This document shows positions 16,571 through 24,991 of a stretch of 64,000 nucleotides of DNA, piece by piece. Below the pieces are notes generated by a model. That model was not told where the DNA came from and searched no databases. It worked only from the letters and a program-made list of their open reading frames with translations. A program made the position numbers and the translations under genes. Source of the stretch: Pseudaeromonas paramecii (GTDB lineage Bacteria; Pseudomonadota; Gammaproteobacteria; Enterobacterales; Aeromonadaceae); contig NZ_BAABFC010000012.1 of the NCBI RefSeq assembly GCF_039540575.1, positions 186,001 through 250,000 of the forward strand, read 5' to 3'. The number at the start of each line of letters is the position of its first letter. The stretch's first letter is position 1.

Positions 16571-16581
16571 AACTCGGCTAC

Positions 16582-18024
16582 TTAGCTGGCCAACAGGCGA
16601 TTATATTCCTTCACCTTGGCCAGGAAGCTGGCGCGCTCCTTGCCGCCCATGGAGCTGTTGACCGGCAGGTCCACCCGCATGGGATCCACCGGGCGATTGT
16701 TGATGCGGAATTCATAGTGCAGGTGCGGACCGGTGGAGCGCCCTGTGTTACCTGACAGACCGATCTTCTGCCCCTGCTTCACCTTCTGTCCGGCTTTCAC
16801 CAACAGCTTGCTCATGTGCATGTAGGTGGTGCTGTACTTGCCGTTGTGACGGATGATGATGTAGCGCCCGGCCGCCGGGTGGCTGGTGGCTTTCACCACG
16901 ACGCCGTCCCCGGTGGCCACTATGGGCGTGCCGACCCGAGCCGGGAAGTCGGTGCCGTTATGGGGCTGCACTATGCCGGTAACCGGATTGCGGCGGTTGG
17001 GGCTGAAACGGGAGCTCACCTTGCGCAATGACGGTATGGGATAGCGCATGAAGGTCCCGCTGCTGAAACCGCTGGCGGTCTCATCGTAGAAGCGACCATC
17101 GGTGTGGCGGTACGCCTTGTAATCACGGCCCTTGGTGGAGAACACCACGGCCAACACCTTGGCATCGCGGTTGGGGGCACCGGCGGCCGCAGGTTTGTCC
17201 AGCAGCACCTTGAAACCGTCACCCTTGTGCAGGTCGCGCCGAAAATCGATGCGGCCCTGGAACAGACGAGTCACCTGGACTATCTGGTTGGCGGTCAGGC
17301 CGGACAGGCGGGCATCGGTACCAAAGGCGGAGCGGATCTGCCCTTTCACCACCCGGCTGGTGGCCGTCACTGCTTTGGGCTTACTCGTCTGGTCACTGAC
17401 ACTGGCCTGACTCTGTTGCTGAGGCTGCGTCATGGCCACCTGAGGTATGCCATCCGTATTGCTTTCCAGGCGGGAGAGGTAACCATCGCCCTTGCGGTTG
17501 AACACCACGCGATCGGTGGCGTTGACCGGTATGCTCAGTTGCTGCACCAGGTTCTTGGAGTCAATCAAGAAGGAGAGGGTCTGGCCAGGCTTGAGGCGGA
17601 TCAGGGAGTTCTGAATGTCCACCTCCAGCAGTTTTTGCAAGGTCTTGGCGGGCAGGTTCAGGGTATTGAAGATGACCGACAGGTTGTCATCCGCCTTGAC
17701 CACATAATCCATGGTGGGTGGATCCACGTCTTCGGCGGCATTGCTATCGGCGTCTTCCGCACCCACCACGGTATCGCTGTCTACCAGCTCGTTGTCGGGG
17801 ATGCTGAGGTATTCGGTATCTGTGTTGGCCATGGCCACATCAGTGGTGAGATCGTCCCCATCGACGATCATGGGCGTGTCAGACAGCAGTTCGCCCGGGG
17901 CGGGCAACAGGGTCACACTGGCCATGGAAAAACCGGCCAACATCAAGATGGCATACAGGTGCTGACGAGGAATCGGCAATTCCCCCACAGCTATGCGCGG
18001 CAGCGGCGGCATAAGGCGTTTCAT
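16582..18024 (-). CDS. mepM: M23-family murein DD-endopeptidase, MepM-like
   Basis: A 480-residue envelope protein. It has a short cytoplasmic N-terminus, one membrane/signal segment near residues 22-42, an acidic linker rich in Asp, then an OapA/LysM-like region (MDYVVKADDNLSVIFNTLNLP). The C-terminal LytM/M23 domain has HNGTDF with His355 and Asp359, YMHMS, and HLHYEF with His434 and His436, completing the zinc site. MepM cuts D-Ala-mDAP crosslinks so that new murein strands can be inserted. The intact zinc ligands argue for an active hydrolase, not a regulator such as NlpD. The gene is monocistronic. Confidence 0.88.
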   Translation of the reverse strand: MKRLMPPLPRIAVGELPIPRQHLYAILMLAGFSMASVTLLPAPGELLSDTPMIVDGDDLTTDVAMANTDTEYLSIPDNELVDSDTVVGAEDADSNAAEDVDPPTMDYVVKADDNLSVIFNTLNLPAKTLQKLLEVDIQNSLIRLKPGQTLSFLIDSKNLVQQLSIPVNATDRVVFNRKGDGYLSRLESNTDGIPQVAMTQPQQQSQASVSDQTSKPKAVTATSRVVKGQIRSAFGTDARLSGLTANQIVQVTRLFQGRIDFRRDLHKGDGFKVLLDKPAAAGAPNRDAKVLAVVFSTKGRDYKAYRHTDGRFYDETASGFSSGTFMRYPIPSLRKVSSRFSPNRRNPVTGIVQPHNGTDFPARVGTPIVATGDGVVVKATSHPAAGRYIIIRHNGKYSTTYMHMSKLLVKAGQKVKQGQKIGLSGNTGRSTGPHLHYEFRINNRPVDPMRVDLPVNSSMGGKERASFLAKVKEYNRLLAS

Positions 18025-18372
18025 CCTGTGTCCTTCAGGTATGTCGGAATTCGCAGTGTTATAGCACTACACAAAACGCGGGCGAAGCGAACGAAGGCAT
18101 GGGCGCCCGGAAATCGGATTTGTATCACGCTTCCCTGGGTCTGACCATAGATATTCCAAGTTTTCTCAGTTTTTAGGCCTGGTTGGTAGGGGATTCATCT
18201 CAAAAAACTCTCTGAATGACCCCCTGGGACTCAAGTCGGCTCAATTCTCCGGCAACGCTGTCAGGCCGCGGATTGGCCTCATTTCAGCCCATGCTTGCCT
18301 CTGTTAGCAAAAAGTTACATTTGGCGGTTAGGCGTGGCCGGTGGAACGGGCAGAGGGATTTTCACACTTTTT
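18025..18372. other. Intergenic region without a recognised gene
   Basis: About 350 bases lie between the mepM start and the 3' end of the uracil-DNA glycosylase-family gene. The part next to mepM must hold its promoter. No convincing open frame, RNA gene or terminator was found in the rest. Confidence 0.5.
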
Positions 18373-18963
18373 TCACAAAAGGTGCTCGGGCGCCAGTTGC
18401 CCCAGTCGCAGCTGCAGGCGAGGCAGCACGGTTTGCTCGAATGCGGGATTGCGTTTGAGCCAGAGTTGGTTGCGGGGCGAGGGATGGGGCAGCGGCCAGA
18501 AGCGGGGGCCGTAGCGCTCCGGCTGTAGCACCCGCTGGGTGAGGCTCAGGCGGTCGCCAAGATAGTAGCGCTGGGCGTATTGGCCCACCAGCAGGATGAG
18601 CGACAGCGTTGGCAGGTGAGCGAGCACTGACTCATGCCACAGGGGCGCGCACTCGGGGCGGGGCGGATTATCCCCCTGGCGCCCGCGGCCCGGGTAGCAG
18701 AGCCCCATGGGCATGATGGCCACCCGCGTTTCGTCGTAGAACTGCTCCGGGGTCATCTGCAGCCATTGGCGCAGACGGGCTCCCGAGGCATCGTCCCAGG
18801 GAATGCCGCTGGCGTGCACCCGGGTGCCCGGCGCCTGACCGATGATCAGCAGGCGCGCACTGCTGGCGGCACGGATCACCGGGCGAGGCCCCAGGGGGAG
18901 CGATTCGGCACAGTGCCGACAGGCGCGGATGCATGCCAGCAACTGCTCCAGCGTCTGCGCCAT
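18373..18963 (-). CDS. Uracil-DNA glycosylase family protein (probable Fe-S type)
   Basis: The ATG at 18963, 2 bases after the preceding gene's stop, gives 196 residues and a sensible N-terminus (MAQTLEQLLACIRACRHCAE). The COG1573 pattern is visible: LLIIGQAPGTRVHASGIPWDD (catalytic-loop motif), LCYPGR, and HPSPRN near the C-terminus. Cys residues at the N-terminus (C-x-x-C) and in LCYPG...PEC are spaced like the four Fe-S ligands of family 4 glycosylases. Such enzymes remove uracil from DNA, but this branch is poorly characterised and activity is uncertain. It is almost certainly co-transcribed with the upstream dehydrogenase gene. Confidence 0.78.
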   Translation of the reverse strand: MAQTLEQLLACIRACRHCAESLPLGPRPVIRAASSARLLIIGQAPGTRVHASGIPWDDASGARLRQWLQMTPEQFYDETRVAIMPMGLCYPGRGRQGDNPPRPECAPLWHESVLAHLPTLSLILLVGQYAQRYYLGDRLSLTQRVLQPERYGPRFWPLPHPSPRNQLWLKRNPAFEQTVLPRLQLRLGQLAPEHLL

Positions 18964-18965
18964 GC

Positions 18966-19910
18966 TCAGTAACCGCGGCGAAAGTCCACCTGGTATTCCA
19001 GGGGGGCCTGGGCCTGCCACAGACGATAGTTGCGGGCAAAGATCCGTGTCACCTGATCCGGCAGACTCCAGGCGGCGTTGTGGGGAGTGATGATCAGGTT
19101 GGCCTGATGCCACAAGGGGGAGCTGGCCGGCAGGGGTTCCTCCTCAAATACATCCATCACTGCGGCCCCCAGGAGGCCCTGGCGCAGAGCGCTGATCAGC
19201 GCATCGCTGGCGATGAGATCACCGCGGCCCACATTGAACAGGATGGCGCCCCGTTTGCAGTGACTCAGCAGGGCCGGGGTCAGCAGGTGGCGGGTCTGGG
19301 GGGTGGAGGGCAGCACGCTGACGATCACCTCGCTCTTGGCCAGCAGGCGCGGCAGGGCGCTGGGCTGATAGGTGGCCTCGAAGCCGGCCACTTCCCGACC
19401 GGAGCGGTTGACCCCCTTGACCTTCATGCCGAAGTGCTGGGCGGTACGGGCCAGATGCTGGCCTATGCTGCCGGTGCCCAGGATCAGCATCTGCCGGCCG
19501 GCCAGCCCCTGATAGGGGACGGCTTGCCATTGTCCCTGCTTTTGTTGCTCCCGGTACAGCGGCAGATGCCGGGTCAGGCTCAGCAGGTGAGCAAACACAT
19601 ACTCACTCATCAGGGGCCCGAAGATCTCGCGGATGTTGGTGAGGCGGTAGTCCTGCCGCAGCCCAGGCTGTAGCAGGGCATCCACCCCGGCATAGGTGGA
19701 TTGAGCCCATTGCAGCTGGCGGGCCTCCTTCAGCCAGGGGGCGATGGCGGCCGGCTCCCCCAGCAGCAGCTGGGCCTGGGCCACCAGCTCGGCATTGGGG
19801 GCCTCGCCGGGGCGGCCCAGCAGGGTCAGGCCCGGCAGGGCTTCCTTGTGCAGCAGGCGACGGTAGTGGGCTTCATCTCGGCTGAGGATCAGCAGGCGGG
19901 TATCTGACAT
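18966..19910 (-). CDS. D-2-hydroxyacid dehydrogenase (GhrA-like)
   Basis: A 314-residue NAD(P)-dependent dehydrogenase. The Rossmann motif GTGSIG occurs near residue 145. The catalytic triad region is present: Arg in FNVGRGDLI, Glu in DVFEEEPLP, and His in TPHNAAW. The N-terminal substrate domain is divergent. Members of this group reduce glyoxylate, hydroxypyruvate or other 2-oxoacids; the substrate cannot be fixed from sequence. Its stop lies two bases from the glycosylase-family start, so the two form an operon without an obvious functional link. Confidence 0.85.
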   Translation of the reverse strand: MSDTRLLILSRDEAHYRRLLHKEALPGLTLLGRPGEAPNAELVAQAQLLLGEPAAIAPWLKEARQLQWAQSTYAGVDALLQPGLRQDYRLTNIREIFGPLMSEYVFAHLLSLTRHLPLYREQQKQGQWQAVPYQGLAGRQMLILGTGSIGQHLARTAQHFGMKVKGVNRSGREVAGFEATYQPSALPRLLAKSEVIVSVLPSTPQTRHLLTPALLSHCKRGAILFNVGRGDLIASDALISALRQGLLGAAVMDVFEEEPLPASSPLWHQANLIITPHNAAWSLPDQVTRIFARNYRLWQAQAPLEYQVDFRRGY

Positions 19911-20036
19911 GGGAACTCCTTATCAACGGCATACCCAGTATGGTACGTCAGCGCCACCCTTAGGGTCATCGGGCCAGTCGTTTCCTCCCTTGGGGCCAAT
20001 GGACTACAATAAGCCCCTTACTTGAAGGAGTGCGGC

Positions 20037-20615
20037 GTGTTTGGCGAAAAATTCTATAAGCGGCTGGACAAGTTCCAGCCCTGGCAGCAGACCCTGTTTG
20101 CCTTGGCCCTGGCCGAGCGCATGTATCCCAATTATGTGCTCTATGCCGAAACCAGTGGCAAGGGAGATAGCCTGGCGTTCCGGGCCGCCCTGGATGCCCT
20201 CTGGCAATACCTGACCCAGAAGGGGTCTAAGGTGGATCTGGGCGCGATTCTAGAGCGCTTCGAGGAACAGGTGCCGGATCCCCGTCAGGAGGATCACTAC
20301 GGTGCCTATCCGGCCCTGGATGCCTGCGTGGCCCTGGGCGCCGCCTACAACTCGGTGATCTGCCGCATCGGCGAAGAGGCCGAAGAGGCCAGCCACGCCT
20401 CCGTGGGCTCGGTGGCCGGCTTCATCGAGCTGATGGAGGAGCAGGAGCTCGAAGAGGAGGCCCTCTACGCCCATCCCCTGATGGAGGCGGAGCTGGAGTT
20501 CCAGGTCGAGCTGCTCAACCGGGTGGGCAACCCGCGGGATGCCGAGCAGATCCTGACCCTCAAGGCGTGGGCCGCCCAGGGTGGCGTCTCCAACTTAGGC
20601 ATCAGCCTGGAGTGA
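20037..20615 (+). CDS. yjaG: YjaG family (DUF416) protein
   Basis: The GTG at 20037 with gaaggag six bases upstream is the best start and gives 192 residues. The frame is open further upstream to a TTG at 20022, which has no ribosome site. The sequence (KRLDKFQPWQQTLFALALAERMYPNY, AYPALDACVALGAAYNSV, a run of acidic residues in the C-terminal half) matches the DUF416/YjaG family. It is conserved in gammaproteobacteria and usually sits just upstream of hupA. Function is unknown. In this genome the yjaG-hupA link has been opened by the RND pump and CNNM genes, which lie in between on the other strand. Confidence 0.88.
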   Translation: MFGEKFYKRLDKFQPWQQTLFALALAERMYPNYVLYAETSGKGDSLAFRAALDALWQYLTQKGSKVDLGAILERFEEQVPDPRQEDHYGAYPALDACVALGAAYNSVICRIGEEAEEASHASVGSVAGFIELMEEQELEEEALYAHPLMEAELEFQVELLNRVGNPRDAEQILTLKAWAAQGGVSNLGISLE

Positions 20616-20645
20616 GTGCCGCGCTCTGACTTAAGCCAGCAACAT

Positions 20646-20670
20646 AAAGGCCACCTCGCGGTGGCCTTTT
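20646..20670 (+). terminator. Terminator after yjaG
   Basis: aaaggccacc (20646-20655), loop tcgc, ggtggccttt (20660-20669), then a T. It lies 30 bases past the yjaG stop and also just past the convergent RND permease stop, so it may act both ways. Confidence 0.85.
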
Positions 20671-20681
20671 GCTTATGGGCG

Positions 20682-23600
20682 TCACGCTGCGGGGAGCTCT
20701 GCTGGCGGCTGACTGGCCTCCTTGCGCCTCAGGTAGAGGAAGTAGAGCACAGGGATCACCACCAGGGTCAGCAGGGTGGAGATCAGGATGCCGAACAGCA
20801 AACTGATGGCCAGACCGTTGAAGATGGGATCGTCCAGGATGAAGAGGGCGCCGATCATGGCCGCCAGGGCGGTGAGTATGATGGGCTTGGCCCGCACCGC
20901 ACCGCTCTTCACCACCGCCTCGTCCAAGGGCAGGCCGCGGGCGTGCAGGTGGTTGGCGTAATCCACCAGCAGGATGGAGTTGCGCACTATGATGCCGGCC
21001 AGGGCGATCATGCCGATCATGGAGGTGGCGGTGAACTGGGCCCCCAGCAGGGCATGGCCCGGCAGCACCCCTATGATGGTCAGCGGGATGGGCGCCATTA
21101 TGATGAGGGGCACCAGGTAGGAGTTGAACTGGGCCACCACCAGCAGGTAGATGAGCAGTATCCCCACCCCGTAGGCGATGCCCATGTCCCGGAAGGTCTC
21201 GTAGGTGATCTTCCACTCGCCGTCCCAGTGCAGGGCCACCCCATCCACCCCCTTGGGCGAACCCACCAGGCTTTGGGGCCATTCCGGGTGCTGATCTTGC
21301 AGCTGGCTGGCGATCTCCGCCATGCCGTACAGGGGGCTGTCCAAGGGGCCGGCCATGTCGGCGGTCACCATGATCATGGGCTGCATGTTCTTGTGCACCA
21401 GGGTATGGGGCTGGTTGCCCTGGCTCAGGGTGACCAGTTCTCCCAAGGGCACCGGCTGGCCGCTGGCGCTGGGCAGGGTGAGGGAGAGCACCCCCTGCAG
21501 ATCCACCCGGTCACCGGCCGGCAGCCGCAGGCGGATGGGCACAGGGTATTTCTGCCCGGCTCTGTGCAGGTAGGCGGCATCTTCACCGGCCAGGGCGCCG
21601 GAGAGGGTCTGCACCATGGCCTGCTGGCTGATGCCAAGGCGGGCGGCCTTGGCCCGGTCGATATGCAGCTGCCATTGCGGTTGCGGCACCGGCAGGGCGC
21701 GGCCTATGTCCACCACATCCCGGCTGGTAGCAAAGATCTGCTCGATCTGGCTGGCGGCCTGCTCCCGCAGGGCCTGGGTCGGGCCATATACCTCCAGCAG
21801 TATGGGGGACCAGACCGGTGGACCCGGAGGTATCTCCACTACCTGCAGCCGGGCGTTGTGCGCCTGGGCAAGGGCCTGCAGCTTGGGGCGTACCGCCAGG
21901 GCGATCTCATGGCTGCTTCTGTCCCTGTGGTGCTTGTCCAGCAGGTTGACCTGCAGATCCCCCAGGTTGGCGTCCTGGCGCAGGAAGTAGTGGCGCACCA
22001 GGCCGTTGAAGTTCATGGGGGCCGAGGTGCCGGCGTAGAGCTGCACGTCCGTGACCTCCGGCTCCTGGCTCACCTCGTCCGCCAGCTGGGCCAGCAGTGC
22101 CTGAGTCTGCTCCACCGGGCTGCCTTCGGGCAGCTCCACCATCACCTGAAATTCCGACTTGTTGTCGAACGGCAGCATCTTGAGCACCACCCATTCCAGC
22201 ACCGGCAGGGCCAGGGAGGCGGCCAGCAGCAGCATCACCCCCAGCCCCAGCCAGCGGCGGGCGTGGGGCGCCTTGGGCCCCTGCACGAAGCGACCCAGCA
22301 GCTTGTGCATCAGGGGGCTGCCATCGGGATCATGGGGCGGTGGGGCGTGGTGGCCCAGCAGGTGCAGGGCCAGGTAGGGGGTGACGATGAAGGCCACCCC
22401 CAAAGAGAGCAGCATGCCGGTGCTGGCATTGATGGGGATGGGGCTCATGTAGGGGCCCATCAGGCCGCTGACGAAGGCCATGGGCAGCAGGGCCGCGATC
22501 ACCGTCAGGGTGGCCAGTATGGTGGGGCCGCCTACCTCGTCCACCGCCAGGGGGATGGCCTGGGTCAGGGGGCGCGGCCCCCCCAGGTGGCGGTGGATGC
22601 TCTCCACCACCACGATGGCGTCATCCACCAATATGCCGATGGAGAAGATCAGGGCGAACAGCGAGATGCGGTTGAGGGTGAATCCCCAGACCCAGGAGGC
22701 GAACAGGGTCAGGGCCAGGGTCAGCAGGATGGCGCTGCCCACCACGATGGCCTCCCGCCAACCCATGCTGAGCCACACCAGCAGCACCACGGCCAGGGTG
22801 GCGAAGATCAGCTTGCCGATCAACTTGTTGGCCTTGTCGTTGGCGGTCTTGCCGTAGTCCCGGGTCAGGCTGACCTGCACCTGGGCGGGGATCAGCTGAT
22901 TGCGTAGGGTGGCCACCCGTTCTTGAATGGCGGCGGAGAGATCCACCGCATTGACGCCGGGTTGCTTGGCGATGGACAGGGTCACCGCCGGGTAGAGGGC
23001 GCCGTTCTTGCTCATCCAGACGTTGGCGCCCGGTTCATCGGCCTGCAGGGTCACCTGGGCGATATCCCCCAGGTAAACGGGGGCCTGATCCTGCACCGCC
23101 ACCACCAGTTGGCGCACCTCGTCCAGGGAGTGGAGGAAGCCCCCCACCTGCACCTTGATCTGCCGGTTGTCCTGGGTTAAGTCCAGCGGTGTGCTGGCGC
23201 GGTTGGCCGCGCCCAGGGTGGCGGAGACCTGGGGCCAGCTCACCCCGTAGGCCGCCATGGCCTGGGGATCCAGCTGCACCTGCACCGTCAGGGCGTGACG
23301 GCCCACGGTCTTGATGTCCTTGGTGCCGGGCAGGCGCTTGAGCTCGGTCTCCAGGCCGTGGGCCACGGCGGTGAGATCCTGGGCCGTGAGGTGGGTGTCC
23401 TGGCTCCACAGGGTCAGCCCCAGGATGGGCACGTCGTCTATGCTGCGGGGTTTGACCAGGGGCTGGCCGACTCCCAACCCCTGGGGCAACCAGTCCTGAT
23501 GACTCATCAGCTGGTTATACAGCTCCACCAGGGCCTGCTGGCGCGGGGTGCCCACCTTGAACACCACTATGAGCACGGCACCGCCGGGCTGGGAGAAGGA

Positions 23601-23885
23601 ATAGAGGGTGTCCAGATCCTTGAGTTCGGAGATCACCTGCTCCGCCGGCAGGGTCACCAGATCCGCCACCTCCTGAGGCGAGGCGCCGGGGAAGGGGATG
23701 AAGACATCGGCGAAGGTCACCTCGATCTGCGGCTCCTCCTCCTTGGGGGTGATGAGCACGGCGCCCAACCCCAGTAGCAGGGCCACCAGACAGATCAGCG
23801 GCGTGATGGGCGACTGGAGAAACTGGCGGGCCAGCCGGCCGGCGATCCCCAAACCGGCTTCGGTTACCTGCGGCTCATGGGGCAT
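20682..23885 (-). CDS. RND-family efflux permease (HAE-type)
   Basis: A 1067-residue inner-membrane proton/drug antiporter of the AcrB superfamily. The first membrane helix follows residue 28, with the class motif ITPKEEEPQI and PGASPQEVADLVTLPAEQ. A large periplasmic loop comes next, then helices with FSIGILVDDAIVVVESI carrying the proton-relay acids. A second loop and GLPLDEAVVKSGAVRAKPIILTALAAMIGALFI close the repeat. It resembles acriflavin-resistance-type pumps more than metal (CusA) pumps, but the substrate is unknown. The start overlaps the end of the adaptor gene by 11 bases, so the pair is translated together. No outer-membrane channel gene follows; a TolC-like protein from elsewhere is implied. 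Confidence 0.92.
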   Translation of the reverse strand: MPHEPQVTEAGLGIAGRLARQFLQSPITPLICLVALLLGLGAVLITPKEEEPQIEVTFADVFIPFPGASPQEVADLVTLPAEQVISELKDLDTLYSFSQPGGAVLIVVFKVGTPRQQALVELYNQLMSHQDWLPQGLGVGQPLVKPRSIDDVPILGLTLWSQDTHLTAQDLTAVAHGLETELKRLPGTKDIKTVGRHALTVQVQLDPQAMAAYGVSWPQVSATLGAANRASTPLDLTQDNRQIKVQVGGFLHSLDEVRQLVVAVQDQAPVYLGDIAQVTLQADEPGANVWMSKNGALYPAVTLSIAKQPGVNAVDLSAAIQERVATLRNQLIPAQVQVSLTRDYGKTANDKANKLIGKLIFATLAVVLLVWLSMGWREAIVVGSAILLTLALTLFASWVWGFTLNRISLFALIFSIGILVDDAIVVVESIHRHLGGPRPLTQAIPLAVDEVGGPTILATLTVIAALLPMAFVSGLMGPYMSPIPINASTGMLLSLGVAFIVTPYLALHLLGHHAPPPHDPDGSPLMHKLLGRFVQGPKAPHARRWLGLGVMLLLAASLALPVLEWVVLKMLPFDNKSEFQVMVELPEGSPVEQTQALLAQLADEVSQEPEVTDVQLYAGTSAPMNFNGLVRHYFLRQDANLGDLQVNLLDKHHRDRSSHEIALAVRPKLQALAQAHNARLQVVEIPPGPPVWSPILLEVYGPTQALREQAASQIEQIFATSRDVVDIGRALPVPQPQWQLHIDRAKAARLGISQQAMVQTLSGALAGEDAAYLHRAGQKYPVPIRLRLPAGDRVDLQGVLSLTLPSASGQPVPLGELVTLSQGNQPHTLVHKNMQPMIMVTADMAGPLDSPLYGMAEIASQLQDQHPEWPQSLVGSPKGVDGVALHWDGEWKITYETFRDMGIAYGVGILLIYLLVVAQFNSYLVPLIIMAPIPLTIIGVLPGHALLGAQFTATSMIGMIALAGIIVRNSILLVDYANHLHARGLPLDEAVVKSGAVRAKPIILTALAAMIGALFILDDPIFNGLAISLLFGILISTLLTLVVIPVLYFLYLRRKEASQPPAELPAA

Positions 23886-24924
23886 AGTGGCCTCCTTGGG
23901 CGCTCACCTGGGCCCAGGCATCCTGCAGCACCTGCTCACCGGCGCTGAGACCGGCGAGTATCTCTACTTGGCCGTCCCGGCTATCGCCCAGTTTGACCTG
24001 GCGCAACTGCGGGCCCTTGGCGGTCACCACATAGACGGCGGTCAGCTCCGACTGCTGCAAGATGGCGCTCTGGGGCAGGCGCAGGGCCTGGCGCTCGCCC
24101 AACGGCAGCCCCAGCTTGACCCATTCTCCGGGCAGCCAGTGCAGGCCCTCTTGGGCCGGCAGGGGCAGCCGCAGGCGGAAGCTATGACTGGCGGGATCGG
24201 CATAGCGGTAGATCTGGTAGTCGGTGAGGGTCAGGTTCTCGCCATCAGCCAGCCGCAGGTTGAAGCCCTGTTGGGTCTGCAACTGGCCCTGCAGGCGTTG
24301 GGGCACGTCCGCCACCACCCGCATGTGGGTCAGGGCGAAGCCGGACAGCAGCGGTTGCCCCGGCGAGACGGTCTCGCCCACCGACACATGGCGGGCGGAG
24401 ACCACCCCGGCGTAGGGGGCCAGCACCCGGGTGTAGCCCACCGCCTCTTTGGCCTGGACCACGGCGGCCTTGGCCTGGTTGACGTTGCCGCGGGCCGCCT
24501 GGGCGGCGGCCTTGGCGCTGTCATACTCCCGGCGGGAGACGGTGCCCTTGGCCAGCAGGGCCTGCATGCGCACTAGCTGATTGTCCGACTCTACCTGCTG
24601 GGCCTGGGCGGCGGTCAGCGCCGCTTCGGCACGGGACAGGCCCGCCGCCTGTTCGGTACTGGTGATCTCCAGCAGCACCTCGCCGGCCTCCACCATGTCG
24701 TTGACGTCCACGTTCAAGGCCGTGATGCGGCCCTGGGTTTGAGCCGCCACCGTACCCTGATCCACCGGCTCCAACTGACCATCCACCCACCACCAGCGGG
24801 CTTCAGTCTGGGACGTGACGGTCAGGGTGGCCGGGCCGTCGGCCGCCAGGGGTGCAGACGAGCCGATGCAGGCCAGCAGCATCAGGCCACCAAAGGGTAT
24901 CAGGGAGAAAAACCGGGTTCGCAT
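23875..24924 (-). CDS. RND efflux periplasmic adaptor (membrane fusion protein)
   Basis: A 349-residue adaptor with an N-terminal signal (hydrophobic residues 9-27), a lipoyl-type half-motif (VAAQTQGRITALNVDVNDMVEAGEVLLEI), a coiled-coil hairpin rich in Ala and Gln (residues about 95-145), and the second lipoyl half (APYAGVVSARHVSVGETVSPGQPL). A beta-barrel and membrane-proximal region follow. It would bridge the RND permease and an outer-membrane channel. A GAGGT ribosome site precedes the ATG, and a palindromic operator candidate sits 18 bases upstream of the start codon. It is first in a two-gene operon. Confidence 0.9.
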   Translation of the reverse strand: MRTRFFSLIPFGGLMLLACIGSSAPLAADGPATLTVTSQTEARWWWVDGQLEPVDQGTVAAQTQGRITALNVDVNDMVEAGEVLLEITSTEQAAGLSRAEAALTAAQAQQVESDNQLVRMQALLAKGTVSRREYDSAKAAAQAARGNVNQAKAAVVQAKEAVGYTRVLAPYAGVVSARHVSVGETVSPGQPLLSGFALTHMRVVADVPQRLQGQLQTQQGFNLRLADGENLTLTDYQIYRYADPASHSFRLRLPLPAQEGLHWLPGEWVKLGLPLGERQALRLPQSAILQQSELTAVYVVTAKGPQLRQVKLGDSRDGQVEILAGLSAGEQVLQDAWAQVSAQGGHYAP

Positions 24925-24941
24925 GGGAGCACCTCAGTTAA

Positions 24942-24957
24942 ATTAGATAAATCTAAT
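24942..24957 (-). promoter_or_regulatory. Palindromic operator candidate upstream of the RND pump operon
   Basis: ATTAGAT-AA-ATCTAAT is a perfect 7-bp inverted repeat with a 2-base centre, placed in the promoter region of the adaptor gene. Its AT-rich symmetric form fits a dimeric winged-helix repressor such as ArsR- or TetR-family proteins. No regulator gene lies next to it. Confidence 0.6.
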
Positions 24958-24991
24958 GTATTGTGGGTTGGCCTCGGGCACAAGCAGTTTG

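Noticed and set aside
18373..19113. 246-residue version of the glycosylase-family protein
   Set aside because: The first 50 residues overlap the dehydrogenase gene's 3' end and look non-native; ATG 18963 fits the family.
20616..22907. 763-codon open frame antisense to the RND permease
   Set aside because: A His/Gln/Gly-rich shadow of a well-supported efflux gene.
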